In this document: in pieces, positions 1 to 11,000 of the stretch
Layout: each line of letters opens with the position of its first letter
Position numbering within the stretch: position 1 is the first letter of the stretch
Assembly: GCA_903813345.2 (NCBI GenBank)
Contig: CAIIXF020000011.1
Coordinates: 24,046,166 to 24,110,165 of the forward strand
DNA length: 64,000 nucleotides
From: Owenia fusiformis
Lineage: Eukaryota > Annelida > Polychaeta > Sabellida > Oweniidae
Reading direction: 5' to 3'
The notes under the pieces: generated by a model
Database searches by the model: none
Told to the model about the DNA's origin: nothing
The model's input: the letters and a program-made list of their open reading frames with translations, nothing else
Program-made: the position numbers and the translations under genes

Positions 1-2096
1 TTGTCTTCATTGGCTTCAATTTGTTTTGTGTGTGTAAGAGGGGACACAAAAAGTGCCACCCACGTAATGTTGCATTTTTTTGTCTGCATAAATTCCGACT
101 TGTCCCTTTGCCTGGCATAACCATCTGGATTTTTAGCTCTGAAGGACTATCTATGTAATGAACTCCTAAACCATAGAACACCCGAAGCTAGAGATCACCA
201 AAAAGATCAGGGCCATTGCTCTTGAGAAATGGTTTAGGGTCGTCAATAACTTTGTAGACCGGGTGCTTTTCTGCAAAAGGTCTCTATGTAAAATGTGGTA
301 GGCGTTTAGTGTTAAAAGTGTTCTGACAAGTGTTTCTTATGTAACTTTTTATGCTGAATCCAAAAAACCATGTTGGCAAGCTGAAATATGATTATTTAAC
401 CCTTCAAATACCATGTCAGTCCCCATACACCCAAAATTCACCCCTATCAAGGGGAAAAAATTCTTCAACCTAAAATAACTTTGATTTTATGGTTTTTGTA
501 AGTGAAATACATGGACATTGTATAAAATAAACATTTGAAGTATGAATGATACGGATTACCCTTAAGAAATTTGAATAAAAGCACAAAGTATGTACCCCAG
601 GGGGCAAATTTATGACCCATTTTTTACTTTTCGTGTCATAACTTTTTTATTAGACAATGATGGATGCTAAAAAAATCCATGTAAAAGGCATAATACCTGG
701 TCTACTAATCCTGCAAGAATCAAAGTAATTCCTGTGACAATTGCCTTGAAAAAAATTAGTGAATTTAAGAAAAAATGACATTTTAGCTGGGACTGATTTT
801 ATGTGTGACTATAACTGACCCCTATTGCTTTAACATTTATCCCTCTGTGTTCATATATTTAGCATTTTAGAATAAATCTAAAATATAAAACTTATTTTAG
901 CAAAGTTTTAGTAAGATTTAAGCTTTTTATCATGTTCAACTATTAAAAATTCATGAAATATGATGTCTAAAATTGATAAGTTATACGTATACCCTTGGAA
1001 GACCCTTATAATTTCTTATTTATGAACATATTTGTACCAATATTAGTTTTCTAGCTTAGAGAAATGATGTACATGTATGATATATCCTGACTTGGCTTTA
1101 TGGTGGTTTGAACAATCTTTTAAGTGTTATCATTGAAAATTCATTCTTAAATCATAGGTCTGCAATCGATTAAATTCATGTATACCACTAGTATCATTCT
1201 ACTGGTATGAGCATAATTGAACTAGTTATGATTTCATAGATTAGTTGTTTGATGCATGACATATTCCAAGCTGACTTTCTGGTGATTTTAACCATCTAAG
1301 AGGCTTAATCATTGAAAACCATTACAAATAAAGGCCTAAACGGACAGTATTAAGGTAGACTATTAGAACACCCTTATTAATTCCAGGCTTAGAGTATATT
1401 GGTACCTACTACTGTCTCATAGCTCGGAGGTTTGATATATGACATATTCTGACTAGTTTTTCTGCAGATTTGAACCACCTAACAGGTCTAATCATTGAAT
1501 ATACTTAATATACTAGGTCTAAAATTGAAGTATTCAATAGAACCCTCTATGATAAATTCAAAAAAGATTCAGAATGACATTAACCTCAACACTGGATCTG
1601 AATCAGAATTACAATTCTTCAGAGAGCTGAACTAGGAAGACAAGGCTAATTTCATTCTAAGCAGCCTGACAATTGCATGACGTGAGAGCAAAAGTACCAA
1701 TGATTCATACAAATCTTCATTTTATGGAGTTTTCTTCCCTTAACAATGTTAAGTCATATTTAAAAATCCCCCCCCCCCCCTGTCCCCATTAACCTTTCTG
1801 TGTTACTCTTAGAGTTAAGGAAGAAATTCTTGACAAATGGCATATACTCAGTTTGACAACATTTTGAATTAGTGGGATGTTTCAGTTAATGAGAGTTTTT
1901 GCAGAGTAGCAATTTTTGAAATTTAAATCCAATAGGACCATATATGGGAAATTCAAAAAAGATTCAGAATGACATTAACCATAACATTGGATCTGGAAAT
2001 CAAATAAAGCAACTGATTGATGTGATCTCGGATGACTCTTGTAAATCAGAATTACAATCCTTCATAGAGCTGAACAAGGAAGACAAGGATTACTTT

Positions 2097-2650
2097 TCAT
2101 TCTGGTAGTAATACATGGACATGGTCCAAATCTTGATACGCTTCACCATAGCCCAAAGAAAGGGAAATTGGGAGCTTCATCTCAATGTATTTCAATGCAT
2201 GATCCCCCTTTTCATGAGATATGACCACCAAAAGTATGCAAGATCGGGCACAGTACACTTCACTGCTGAAGTTTTGCTTCCTTGAAGACTGTAGCCAAAT
2301 CCTCAGATGTAGATGCAATTGATGCTAATTTGTAAGAAGGATCATATATTGGAAATATTACGGTTGGCATTTCAATACCATTTGTTAAACAGTTAAGGAG
2401 TAGAGTAAATTTGAGTTGGCTTGAATGTTTCATTCGTCAATGAGAGGGCTATTGGAAAATACATCAGCTCATGTTTCATGATTTCATTGATGCCCACAGG
2501 TCTGTGGTTAGCTTCATATGCAGTGATAAGATTCTGCAAAACATTCCTGTCTGCCTTAACAACTTTCTGCTCGTTTATATTGGGATTAGGCATATAGTTT
2601 AAAAAATGTTGGTGCTTGCTCAGTAGATCAAGAAATGTTGTGTCTTTCAT
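2097..2650 (-). pseudogene. Degraded coding fragment in the foldback centre
   Basis: Two short minus-strand open stretches (2393-2650 and 2097-2318) have protein-like composition. The first contains 'VVKADRN' followed by 'ITAYEANHRPVGINEIMKHE', which resembles from memory a conserved segment of repetitive, uncharacterised invertebrate proteins. Stops and frame changes separate the pieces and there is no start or splice context, so it is read as a relic carried inside the foldback. Identification is weak. Confidence 0.25.
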
Positions 2651-2929
2651 TTGACCCTGTTGGTATCAACCTCTAAGACACAAAGACATCCAGTTGTTGT
2701 TGGCCAAACTGTCGAGCCTGTTGATTGTTTCTGTGAGTACATCTTTTGTACATATACTTTGGAGATTAAGTAATAGATCTTCTGAAAACATGCCAAACTT
2801 CAGCAGCATGTCACATATTTTATCTTCTTCCAGAGACTGAATACTAGTATCTACAACTATTTTTGATGTTATGAGTATTGGCTATCAATTTTTTCAATTT
2901 TTCTTCAACATGTATTGTAATGACTTCAG

Positions 2930-3170
2930 TATGAATGAAATGTCCCTTGGTGTTCTGGTCCGGGATTGTGATATTGGTTCTCGATTGGAGGGGGGGGATG
3001 TTAGACATGGTTTCTTTTCACGTTAGATTATGGTTTTGGGATATATAGGGTCTACTTTTCTTTTGACAGATTTGCACTTGCGGTTTGCTTTTCTTGTTGG
3101 GTTTCTTTAATGTTTTTAGTCACCCTTCCCTTTGGCATTTGTGCTTATATATCCATAGATTCTTGTTTTG
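2930..3170 (+). repeat. Dispersed repeat, copy 1 (partner at 8368-8570)
   Basis: Shares with 8368-8570, in the same order and strand, 'cttggtgtt', 'gattgtgat', 'ttggattatggtt'-like and 'tttccctttg' blocks separated by similar spacing. It lies in the unpaired centre of the large foldback. Family unknown. Confidence 0.55.
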
Positions 3171-3635
3171 ATTTGCAAATTACCACCCCCCCCCCTCTAT
3201 GGAATCTCAAAACGCAAGTCCAAACATCATTCTTGTTTGGACTCCCCATGTGTGACCTAAGATTATACCCCGGTGCCCATCTGTTCAATGCAGATATTGT
3301 CTTTGTGTTATGCCTACAATTCTGCCACCCTTCTAACCAATAGCATACTGGCATAGGGGTCAATCAACTTGGTTGATTGAATTTGTAGAGCCTTTTACCA
3401 CATAGTTCAATGCAAGAATCCCTGTTCAGCTCTATGAAGGATTTTAATCCTTATTCAGATCTAATGTTGAGGTTAATGTCATTTTGAATCTTTTTTTGAA
3501 TTTTCATAGAGGGTTCTATTGAATACTTCAATTTTAGACCTAGTATATGAAGTATAATCAATGATTAGACCTGTCATTGGTTCAAATCTGCAGAAAAACT
3601 AGTCAGGGTATATCATATATTAAACTAGATAGATT

Positions 3636-3883
3636 TTAGTCACGCCATGGATAATTGAACAACTTCTTTCGCCAGATTTGATTGTGCATGTAGAGGAGAA
3701 GTGGCCACATTGGGCATATGTTGTAAAGTACTGTAGTTTTTGACTCCACAGGCAGATTATCATGAAACTTTCACAACAAAATTCATATTGAATAAACTGA
3801 ATAATTCTGAAGTTTTGAGGCAGAATATGCAGGATTGACAAAGTTAACTAACTTTTCTTCGGTCCTGTTTTTTGGACACCCTG
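3636..3883 (-). mobile_element. Truncated mariner-type end nested in right foldback arm
   Basis: The right boundary is 'ggacaccctg' followed by TA, the same terminal sequence as the mariner element at 5978-7015. The insert interrupts only the right arm of the foldback: the left arm is continuous at the matching place ('ctactggtatgagc' near 1199). No second terminal repeat is visible on the left, so this is a fragment of about 250 bp. Confidence 0.55.
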
Positions 3884-4996
3884 TACCAGTAGAATGATAC
3901 TAGGCTAATGGTATACTTGAATTTAATTGATTGCAGACCTATGATTTAAGAATGAATTTTCAATGATAACAACTTAGATTGTTCAAACCACCAGAAAGCC
4001 AAGCCAGGATATATCATACATTATTTGTCTAAGCTAGAAAACTAATATTGGTACAAATATGTTCATAAATAAGAAATTATAGGCGTCTTCCAAGGGTATA
4101 CCTATAACTTATCAATTTTAGACATCATATTTCATGAATTTTTAATATTTGAACATGCTAGAAAGCCTAAATCTTCCTAAAACTTAGCTAAAATAAGTTT
4201 TATATTTTAGATTTATTCTAAAATGCCAAATATATGAACACAGAGGGATAAATGTTAAAGCAATAGCGGTCAGTTATAGTCACACATAAAATCAGTCCCA
4301 GCTAAAATGTCATTTTTTCTTAAATTCACTAATTTTTTTCAAGGCAATTATCACAGGAATTACTTTGATTCTTGCAGGATTAGTAGACCAGGTATTAAGC
4401 CTTTTACATGGATTTTTTTAGCATCCATCATTGTCTAATAAAAAAGTTATGACACTAAAAGTAAAAAATGGGTCATAAATTTGCCCCCTGGGGTACATAC
4501 TTTTTGCTTTTATTCAAATTTCTTAAGTGTAATCCGTATCATTCATACTTTAAATGTTTATTTTATACAATGTCCATGTATTTCACTTACAAAAACCATA
4601 AAATCAAAGTTATTTTAGGATGACGAATTTTTTCCCCTGATAGGGGTGAATTTTGGGGGTAGGGGGACTAACATGGTATTTTAAGGGTTAAATAATCATA
4701 TTTCAGCTTGCCAACATGGTTTTTTGGATTCAACATAAAAAGTTACAAAAGAAACACTTGTCAGAACACTTTTAACACTAAACGCCTACCACATTTCCTC
4801 TAGATGAAAATGCACCTTGTCTATTGCCTATACAAGTAGAATCCAGGTATGCCCAGCATTTAGCCAAATGAGACTTGTAGAGTTGCTCCATGTAGTCTAG
4901 TGACTAAGTTCTAAGTGCTAAAGACCAAGTCAGAAATCATGCAGGCAAAAAAAGCATGCAACATTATGTGGGTGTCACTTTTTGTGTCAGCTTCAC

Positions 4997-5576
4997 TTCT
5001 ACCTACACCCTTGTTGAATATATACTTTAAATCTATCGAGATTCTATTTGGATGTCATGCATCAACCATCTTTTCATGGTTCTCCGCATTTTGTTCATTC
5101 TTATTTCTGTAAAGCTTTTTAAAACATTTGACCATGTTTCAGATTTAGTACAGAAAATGCATCCTGTGTCGATCTATTTATACGCCCGCTTGATTTACCT
5201 ACTTCACCAACAAGTTGGAGGGGGCTCACAAGGAAGGGGCTCACAAAGGGTTGTACTAGCTAGACTAGGCATTTTCAATAAATGAATAATAGTCTACTAA
5301 ATTCATGTAATTCACACAATGCTGAACGCTATGAAATGGATAGTATATAATATACATTTATTCTGCACACTTTATTTACAATACATTTCAATACAGTGAA
5401 ATGTTTTTTATTATTTATATACATACTATTTACACAGATTGTTCATCAAAACAAAACATAATTTCGTATGAAGAAGTATGAACATTAAACTTTTGTACAT
5501 AAAATAGATTTTGTTGTAAGGTATACCATTTTCAATAGCCTGATTTCACTTCCTTAAAAGAGAGCTTCCTCTAGTA
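4997..5576. other. Intergenic stretch, nothing recognised
   Basis: AT-rich DNA between the foldback and a small MITE-like repeat. No coding pattern, RNA gene or clear repeat was recognised. Confidence 0.5.
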
Positions 5577-5735
5577 CAGTAAAACCTGTCTAGGTGAAAC
5601 TCTATGTGTTCCACTTGGGAGGTGTTCCACTTATAGAGGTCCATTTGACAATAAATCAGTTGGTCCTGGGACTCTGAAAAGTGTTTCACTAACAGAGGTA
5701 CTTCACTTCTAGAGGTGTTCCATCTGTAATTACAA
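5577..5735 (+). mobile_element. MITE-like repeat with CAGTAAAACC end
   Basis: Starts with 'cagtaaaacctgtc' after TA and carries repeated 'gtgttccact' and 'agaggt' phrases. The same internal phrases occur in order at 21746-21921, which has both ends. This copy lacks a clear right end. The termini recall pogo/Tigger-type DNA transposons, an inference from the end motif only. Confidence 0.5.
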
Positions 5736-5977
5736 TGGGGTCTGGGCTTCATAGTTGCTGATTTTACAAAGATTCAATTACCATACACAAGCAAAATCAT
5801 CAAGTGTCTTACAGAAACATCTTACTTTCATCCTCCAATTATAATGTTGTTCACTCCCTGAACTAATACTGTTATTACTAATGTTATGCAGTTTGTTGTT
5901 TTCTAAACAGGCACATAAAAACAGAATTTGAGGTTCAGATATCCATTGAAATGCATGCCCAGTGTTCACAAAGTATA

Positions 5978-7015
5978 CAGGGTGTCCAATAAATAAGGTG
6001 AAAGATATTGTAACTTTCTTAATTTTGCACCAATCTTGATGAAATTTTCAGGGCTTGTAGCCCAAACCTTTTTACCTTTATTCTGTGAATTTAAAGCGTC
6101 TTCTGTTTGATTGGCCAGAGTTGTGGTTGCTACAGCAACCGAAACAACAAAAAGGCGGGGCAAGTTTGTTTACGTCACAACTTTCCAAAACATATTTATT
6201 CTTTCTGATAGCTTAATTCATACCCCCATGTCTATTACTACCACAAATACAATATAAAAACAGTCCTTATGTCCCTCTGTTATGAAAATAAGCTATTCAA
6301 CATAAATGTCCATCTCTAGCTATACGACTTTTTATGCCTATCCACCCACTCTCTAAACACACTTTCAAACTCATTCTTGCCCATTTCCTGAAGTCTTGCT
6401 AAGACATGTGATCTGACTTCATCAGTACTTCCAAATTTATTTCCTCTCAAGTCACGCTTGAGTTCTGCATATAAGTAAAAGTCATTGGGTGCAAGGTCTG
6501 GGGAATATGGAGGGTGTCCAAGTAGGGGTAGCCCCAGTACCCTAATAGTTTCACTAGTGAATATAGCTGTGTGTGAACTCAGATCACGTGTCTTAGCAAG
6601 ACTTCAGGAAATGGGCAAGAATGAGTTTGAAAGTGTGTTTAGAGAGTTGGTGAATAGGTATAAAAAGTGTATAGTTAGAGATGGACAATATGTTGAATAG
6701 CTTGTTTTCATAACAATGGGACTTTAAGACTGTTTTTATATTGTATTTGTGGTAGCAATAGACCTGGGAGTATGAATAAAGCTATCAGAAAGAATAAACA
6801 TGTTTTGGAAAGTTGTGACGTAAACAAACTTGCCCCACCTTTTTGTTGTTTCGGTTGCTATAGCAACCACAACTCTGGCCAATCAAATAGAAGACCCTTT
6901 AAATTCACAGACTAAAGGTAAAAAGGTTTGGGTTACAAACTCTGAAAATTTCAGCAAGATTGGTGCAATATTAAGAAAGTTACTATATCTTTCACCTTAT
7001 TTATTGGACACCCTG
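5978..7015. mobile_element. Palindromic mariner-derived element with TA target duplication
   Basis: Ends are 'cagggtgtcc' and 'ggacaccctg', each flanked by TA (5976-5977, 7016-7017). The outer ~450 bp on each side are inverted copies of each other. Both arms encode the C-terminal part of a mariner-family transposase: on the minus strand about 6536-6320 reads through 'PYSPDLAPNDFYLY', the region of the third catalytic aspartate, then 'LQEMGKNEFESVF'; the plus copy at about 6570-6700 repeats 'LQEMGKNEFESVFREL'. No N-terminal transposase part exists, so the element is non-autonomous. Confidence 0.8.
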
Positions 7016-7582
7016 TATGTTTTTAAATAGCTCTCGAATTAAAAGATGGTGTATGGTTGCCATTTCTATCAAAAATGAATGAATCATGCGATACAAGTAA
7101 CCTTGCCATCTTTCATTGACATTGATAAAAAATTTGAAATATTGAAAATATCTTTTGATAAATTATTGTAAATTCTCATCTGGTATGTTTTTGGTGTTGT
7201 ATGAAAGATAAAGTACTTATCAATCCATTTAAAATACTTTGAGTATTCAAAAGTAAGTCTATTTTGCCAAAGAAAGCTGAAAATATGCATAAAGTACCTT
7301 TAAAGGGGCAACAAAGATAAGATACAAGTTGAGAGTATTTATAAAAAATTGTGACAATTTTACGATATTTGAAAATGTACAACCCCTTTTTCAATTCTAG
7401 TCTTGGATATTCTGTATCTAAAATATAACTTCAAGATGATGACCTCAATCATCAGATGATAAAGATTGCTCCCGAAATTTTGCTCTCTCTTTGCTGTTCT
7501 CATGTTCCTCTGTATCCTTTATGGAAATTGTTTCTGATTTTGAATTAAACAACCTTTGGTTGACTGTGATTGTAATGTCGTT
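7016..7582 (-). other. Presumed SPAG17 3' untranslated / downstream region
   Basis: This lies immediately after the proposed SPAG17 stop. No repeat or coding signal was seen. No AATAAA on the minus strand was noticed close to the stop; the first one found is at 7000-7005, inside the mariner terminal repeat. Confidence 0.35.
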
Positions 7583-8096
7583 TTAGTTCTTTGAATACTT
7601 GGAATGCTCCATCGTCATTCCAGAGTCTGAAAAGCAAATAATCAAATCATTCAAAAGTCAACATAAAAAAAGTCAATGTTAGGAGCTTTTCTTACAGTAT
7701 AATATAATTCATTCATTATTCATAAAGAGAATGGATCAATAGAGTATTCTATGCGAATGAACAAAATTAATGTATTCTAGTTTTTCAGATTTCAGTATGG
7801 AGCTTAATATTACCTGGAACATCCTCCCTCCTTGGGCGTATAATCCCCTCCCTTGAGGGAGGCTTTGTGTTGGTGAGCTTCACCCCTGGGAATTTACAGA
7901 CACGGGGACTTGTTGGGCTCTTGCTGTCATACTCATCTGGGGTGAGGATTGTCGCTGTGATTGGGAGATACATGGTGTCAGTTTCCGTGATGATCTCAAG
8001 GTCATGTGACACAGCGCCGATACCGCTTTCCCCCTTGACACCAACAGCGATGGCATATATCTCTATAGCCAATTCCGCTTTCATTCCTGCTGCAAT
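7583..8096 (-). CDS. SPAG17: SPAG17 exons 33-34, C-terminus (residues ~2174-2281)
   Basis: Exon 33 (7814-8096) begins '[19 protein letters not shown]' and continues '[20 protein letters not shown]', completing the ASH-type domain begun in exon 32, 12 kb away; phase 0 at the acceptor matches exon 32. It ends in phase 1. Exon 34 (7583-7626) is a 44-nt terminal exon after a 'cttttcag' acceptor, giving '[14 protein letters not shown]' and TAA. Exon 33 is firm; exon 34 is supported only by splice site and phase, so the exact C-terminus may differ. Confidence 0.75.
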
Positions 8097-11000
8097 CTAT
8101 AAAACACAGGAGGAAACATTACCCATAAGCTAATACCTCTGTGGTCCTATTTTAAGAGTGGAAACCCCAAAAAACAGCAATGATTAGAACTCTTGAATTA
8201 AACCTAAGAGAATATGATTTACACCGAACTGAAATATTTTTCTTGGCAAAGAACATTTTCTTGAAAACCTGAATACTGCTAAATACCCGAAGATTTTTCA
8301 GTATATACACAGTATTAATATCTTTTTCATATTGATTCTTCAGCATATATTGTAACCTGTATGTCCTTGGTGTTAGTCCTGGATTGTGATAATTATACTT
8401 GAATCGGGGAGGGTGGTGTAATAGACATCATTTTTTCATGTTGGATTATGGTTTGGGATAGTTGGGGTTTGTTTTCCTTATGACTGGTATACACTTATGT
8501 GTTTTCTTTTTCTTGCTGGGTTTTGATATTTTTTTGGTCCTTTCCCTTTGACTTTGATGTATCTATCCTATCTATCAGTCTTATTAAATAACTTATGAAG
8601 TTAAGTTTTATCTTTCATCATCCTTTGTAAAGAGTTCATAAGTTTTGCTCTAAACATAAAACTCTGTCAATTTTTTTCTCACACAAATAGTTTCTAAAAA
8701 TGCTAAATTTTCAAATTAAAGCAATATTGTTGGCCTATCTATTGATATAGGTTGAAAATAAGTTTTTATCATGTTTTAAATATTTCTGTATCATTGGATA
8801 AAATGAGAACTAAAACTTTAATAATTATTCTCTGTACCACTTTTCTACATTTATGAGTAGATTTCTTGCTTATTGACGGACCAATTTTATTATTCAACAC
8901 AAAATAGGTAAGGATGTATGTTACAGGTTGATGTTAATTATTCTTTGTGCATGACAACACAATTTCATTTGACATAAATTGACATTTTGATAACATTGGA
9001 TAGTATTGTAACCCAAACTGTTTTAAACTTCATATGGGGCCTTTAAATTAACAAAAATAATAAAACTGGGATTTGAATGCTTGTTTCAGTCTAAGCATTG
9101 CTTATAATAAGTTTAAGTTTTATTGTTCCATACAACGTTTACGTTTAATGATGCTTATAAGGAATGAAACTTTATATAGGGCCTTTAAATTAACAAAACT
9201 ACATCTAATAAAAACTAGAATTTGAATGCTTGTTACAGCCATAGAATTGCTTATAATGAACAAAACTTTATATGGGACCTTTAAATTGACAAAACTACAT
9301 GTAATAAAAATGGGGAAACAGATTTATCAAAGCATTTATCTTTTAGCACATATTTCAAATGACCCAAGAAAACCCTCGATTATACATATATATACACATA
9401 CACATGTATCGCAATCCAATTCCTAAGAATGATTATTTTTGAAGTAACTAAGTAAATACAATGTGAATTAAGTTGACTCAAGTTTCTTATAAAAAGAATA
9501 TAATAGAAGCAAAGAAAAAGTTTGTTTGTCAAATGACTGTGAATACATCCATAGAATTTCAGAATGCATGTTTAGTAAGGAACCTTTTCAAACACAATAA
9601 ATACACAAAAAACGTGAACAATATTTGAATCACTTTGGGTGTGCCAAAAAATTGTGTTGTCAAAAAAGGTGCAAGACAAATACAATGCTTTCATGGCATA
9701 TAAAATATATAGCGTATAGAAAGAAATTAGAAATACATTTAGATTCAAAAGGTGTTCCATGATGCCTCGAAATACATTATTTTTGATAATATTTATATCT
9801 TTATGTGTTTTCATTTCTCTTTTTTCAGTATATCAATTCAATTTAATTGATAAAGTATCAGTAAAAGGTTCTAAGAGAATGATAAAAAATAATTTATTAA
9901 CTTTGAAATCAAATATGGGTTTAAAACCAAAGGACGACTCAAGACCAACAACATGCGAAGAACTCACTAGAAAGCTGCCCAAGACTGTTCAAAAACAAAA
10001 CCACTTGCAACCAGTAGAGTTCTTCAATTTATCATATAACAATGATGCCTACTTAGATGAGATCAGATATATTCACTCTCCAAAGGATTTATGTAAAAGG
10101 AAATCAGAGGAAGAGAAACTAATTCTAGTTCTCATTATTTCAGATACTTTAGGTGAGGTTTTATATATTTATTTTACATGTACTTTTTAAAAGTGGCACT
10201 CTGGTAAGTAACATGTATATTATATAGACTGAATTATCATATTTCAGTGAGAATATCTAAAACAAATATAAAAGCAAAAAAAGTTTAAGAATTTTCTTTA
10301 TTGTTTTCAATAAAAGTATCATTGCTATAAGTACGCTTACTATACTGAATTCAATACCCTGTGCGCAGAGTCTTGTTATAAACTACCCTCTGCCTAGTAT
10401 AGACTAAATTACAGTTTAGCAGCCCCACCCCAAAGATTGATGCCTGTGACAGCCCGGGTAATAAATCATTTCAAATCTACCACGGTTACCCTTTCTCAAC
10501 CAGTCAGCTAAGTGGAAGGAACAAATGCTAAATGCATGCTCATTAACTATGTGGTGATGTCAGAGGAAATAACCATAAAGAAAGTTGTCCATATTGCGAC
10601 AAACTCAAATTTGCTCGGTGAGATCAGAGATTTATTGTAAACTGAAAAAGTGAAGACGAAGCTCTCTTTTAAGAAATGAAGTCGAATGAATGCAAAGGGT
10701 ATGAATTAAACCTAAGATGTATTATATATTTTTAATTGATATTGATATGTACCTCACACAATTTATACTTGGACACAAACAGTCTAAGCTTAAAAAACAT
10801 TCCTTACTTATGACATGGAATGACATGTTCTAATAATATTGAAAGAACTGCTTTTGACTTTTTTAATACCTGGTTCTGGTCTATTCAACTTGTTTCATTT
10901 TTCAAAATCATTTTCAAAATTCAAAATCAAAAGGAGTTCATATCTGTCCTTTGAGCTTATATAATAGACTATCATAACATCTCAAGGACCTTCTAGATGT

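Larger units (their letters stand above)
1..4996. repeat. Very long inverted repeat (foldback element), left end outside window
   Basis: The left arm (about 1-1635) is repeated in reverse complement at about 3428-4996. Matching landmarks are 'ggcgtttagtg' (302-312) against 'cactaaacgcc', and 'gacacaaaaagtg' near 44 against 'cactttttgtgtc' near 4976. Arms are clearly similar along their whole length but differ by substitutions and small indels, so the duplication is not very recent. The centre (about 1636-3427) is unique and holds degraded coding remnants. Because similarity reaches base ~35, the true outer end may lie outside the window. A foldback DNA transposon or an inverted segmental duplication would both fit; no target-site duplication can be tested. 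Confidence 0.8.

Noticed and set aside
7867-8133. Plus-strand 88-codon open frame with hydrophobic residues
   Set aside because: Shadow of SPAG17 exon 33, which is firmly identified on the minus strand.
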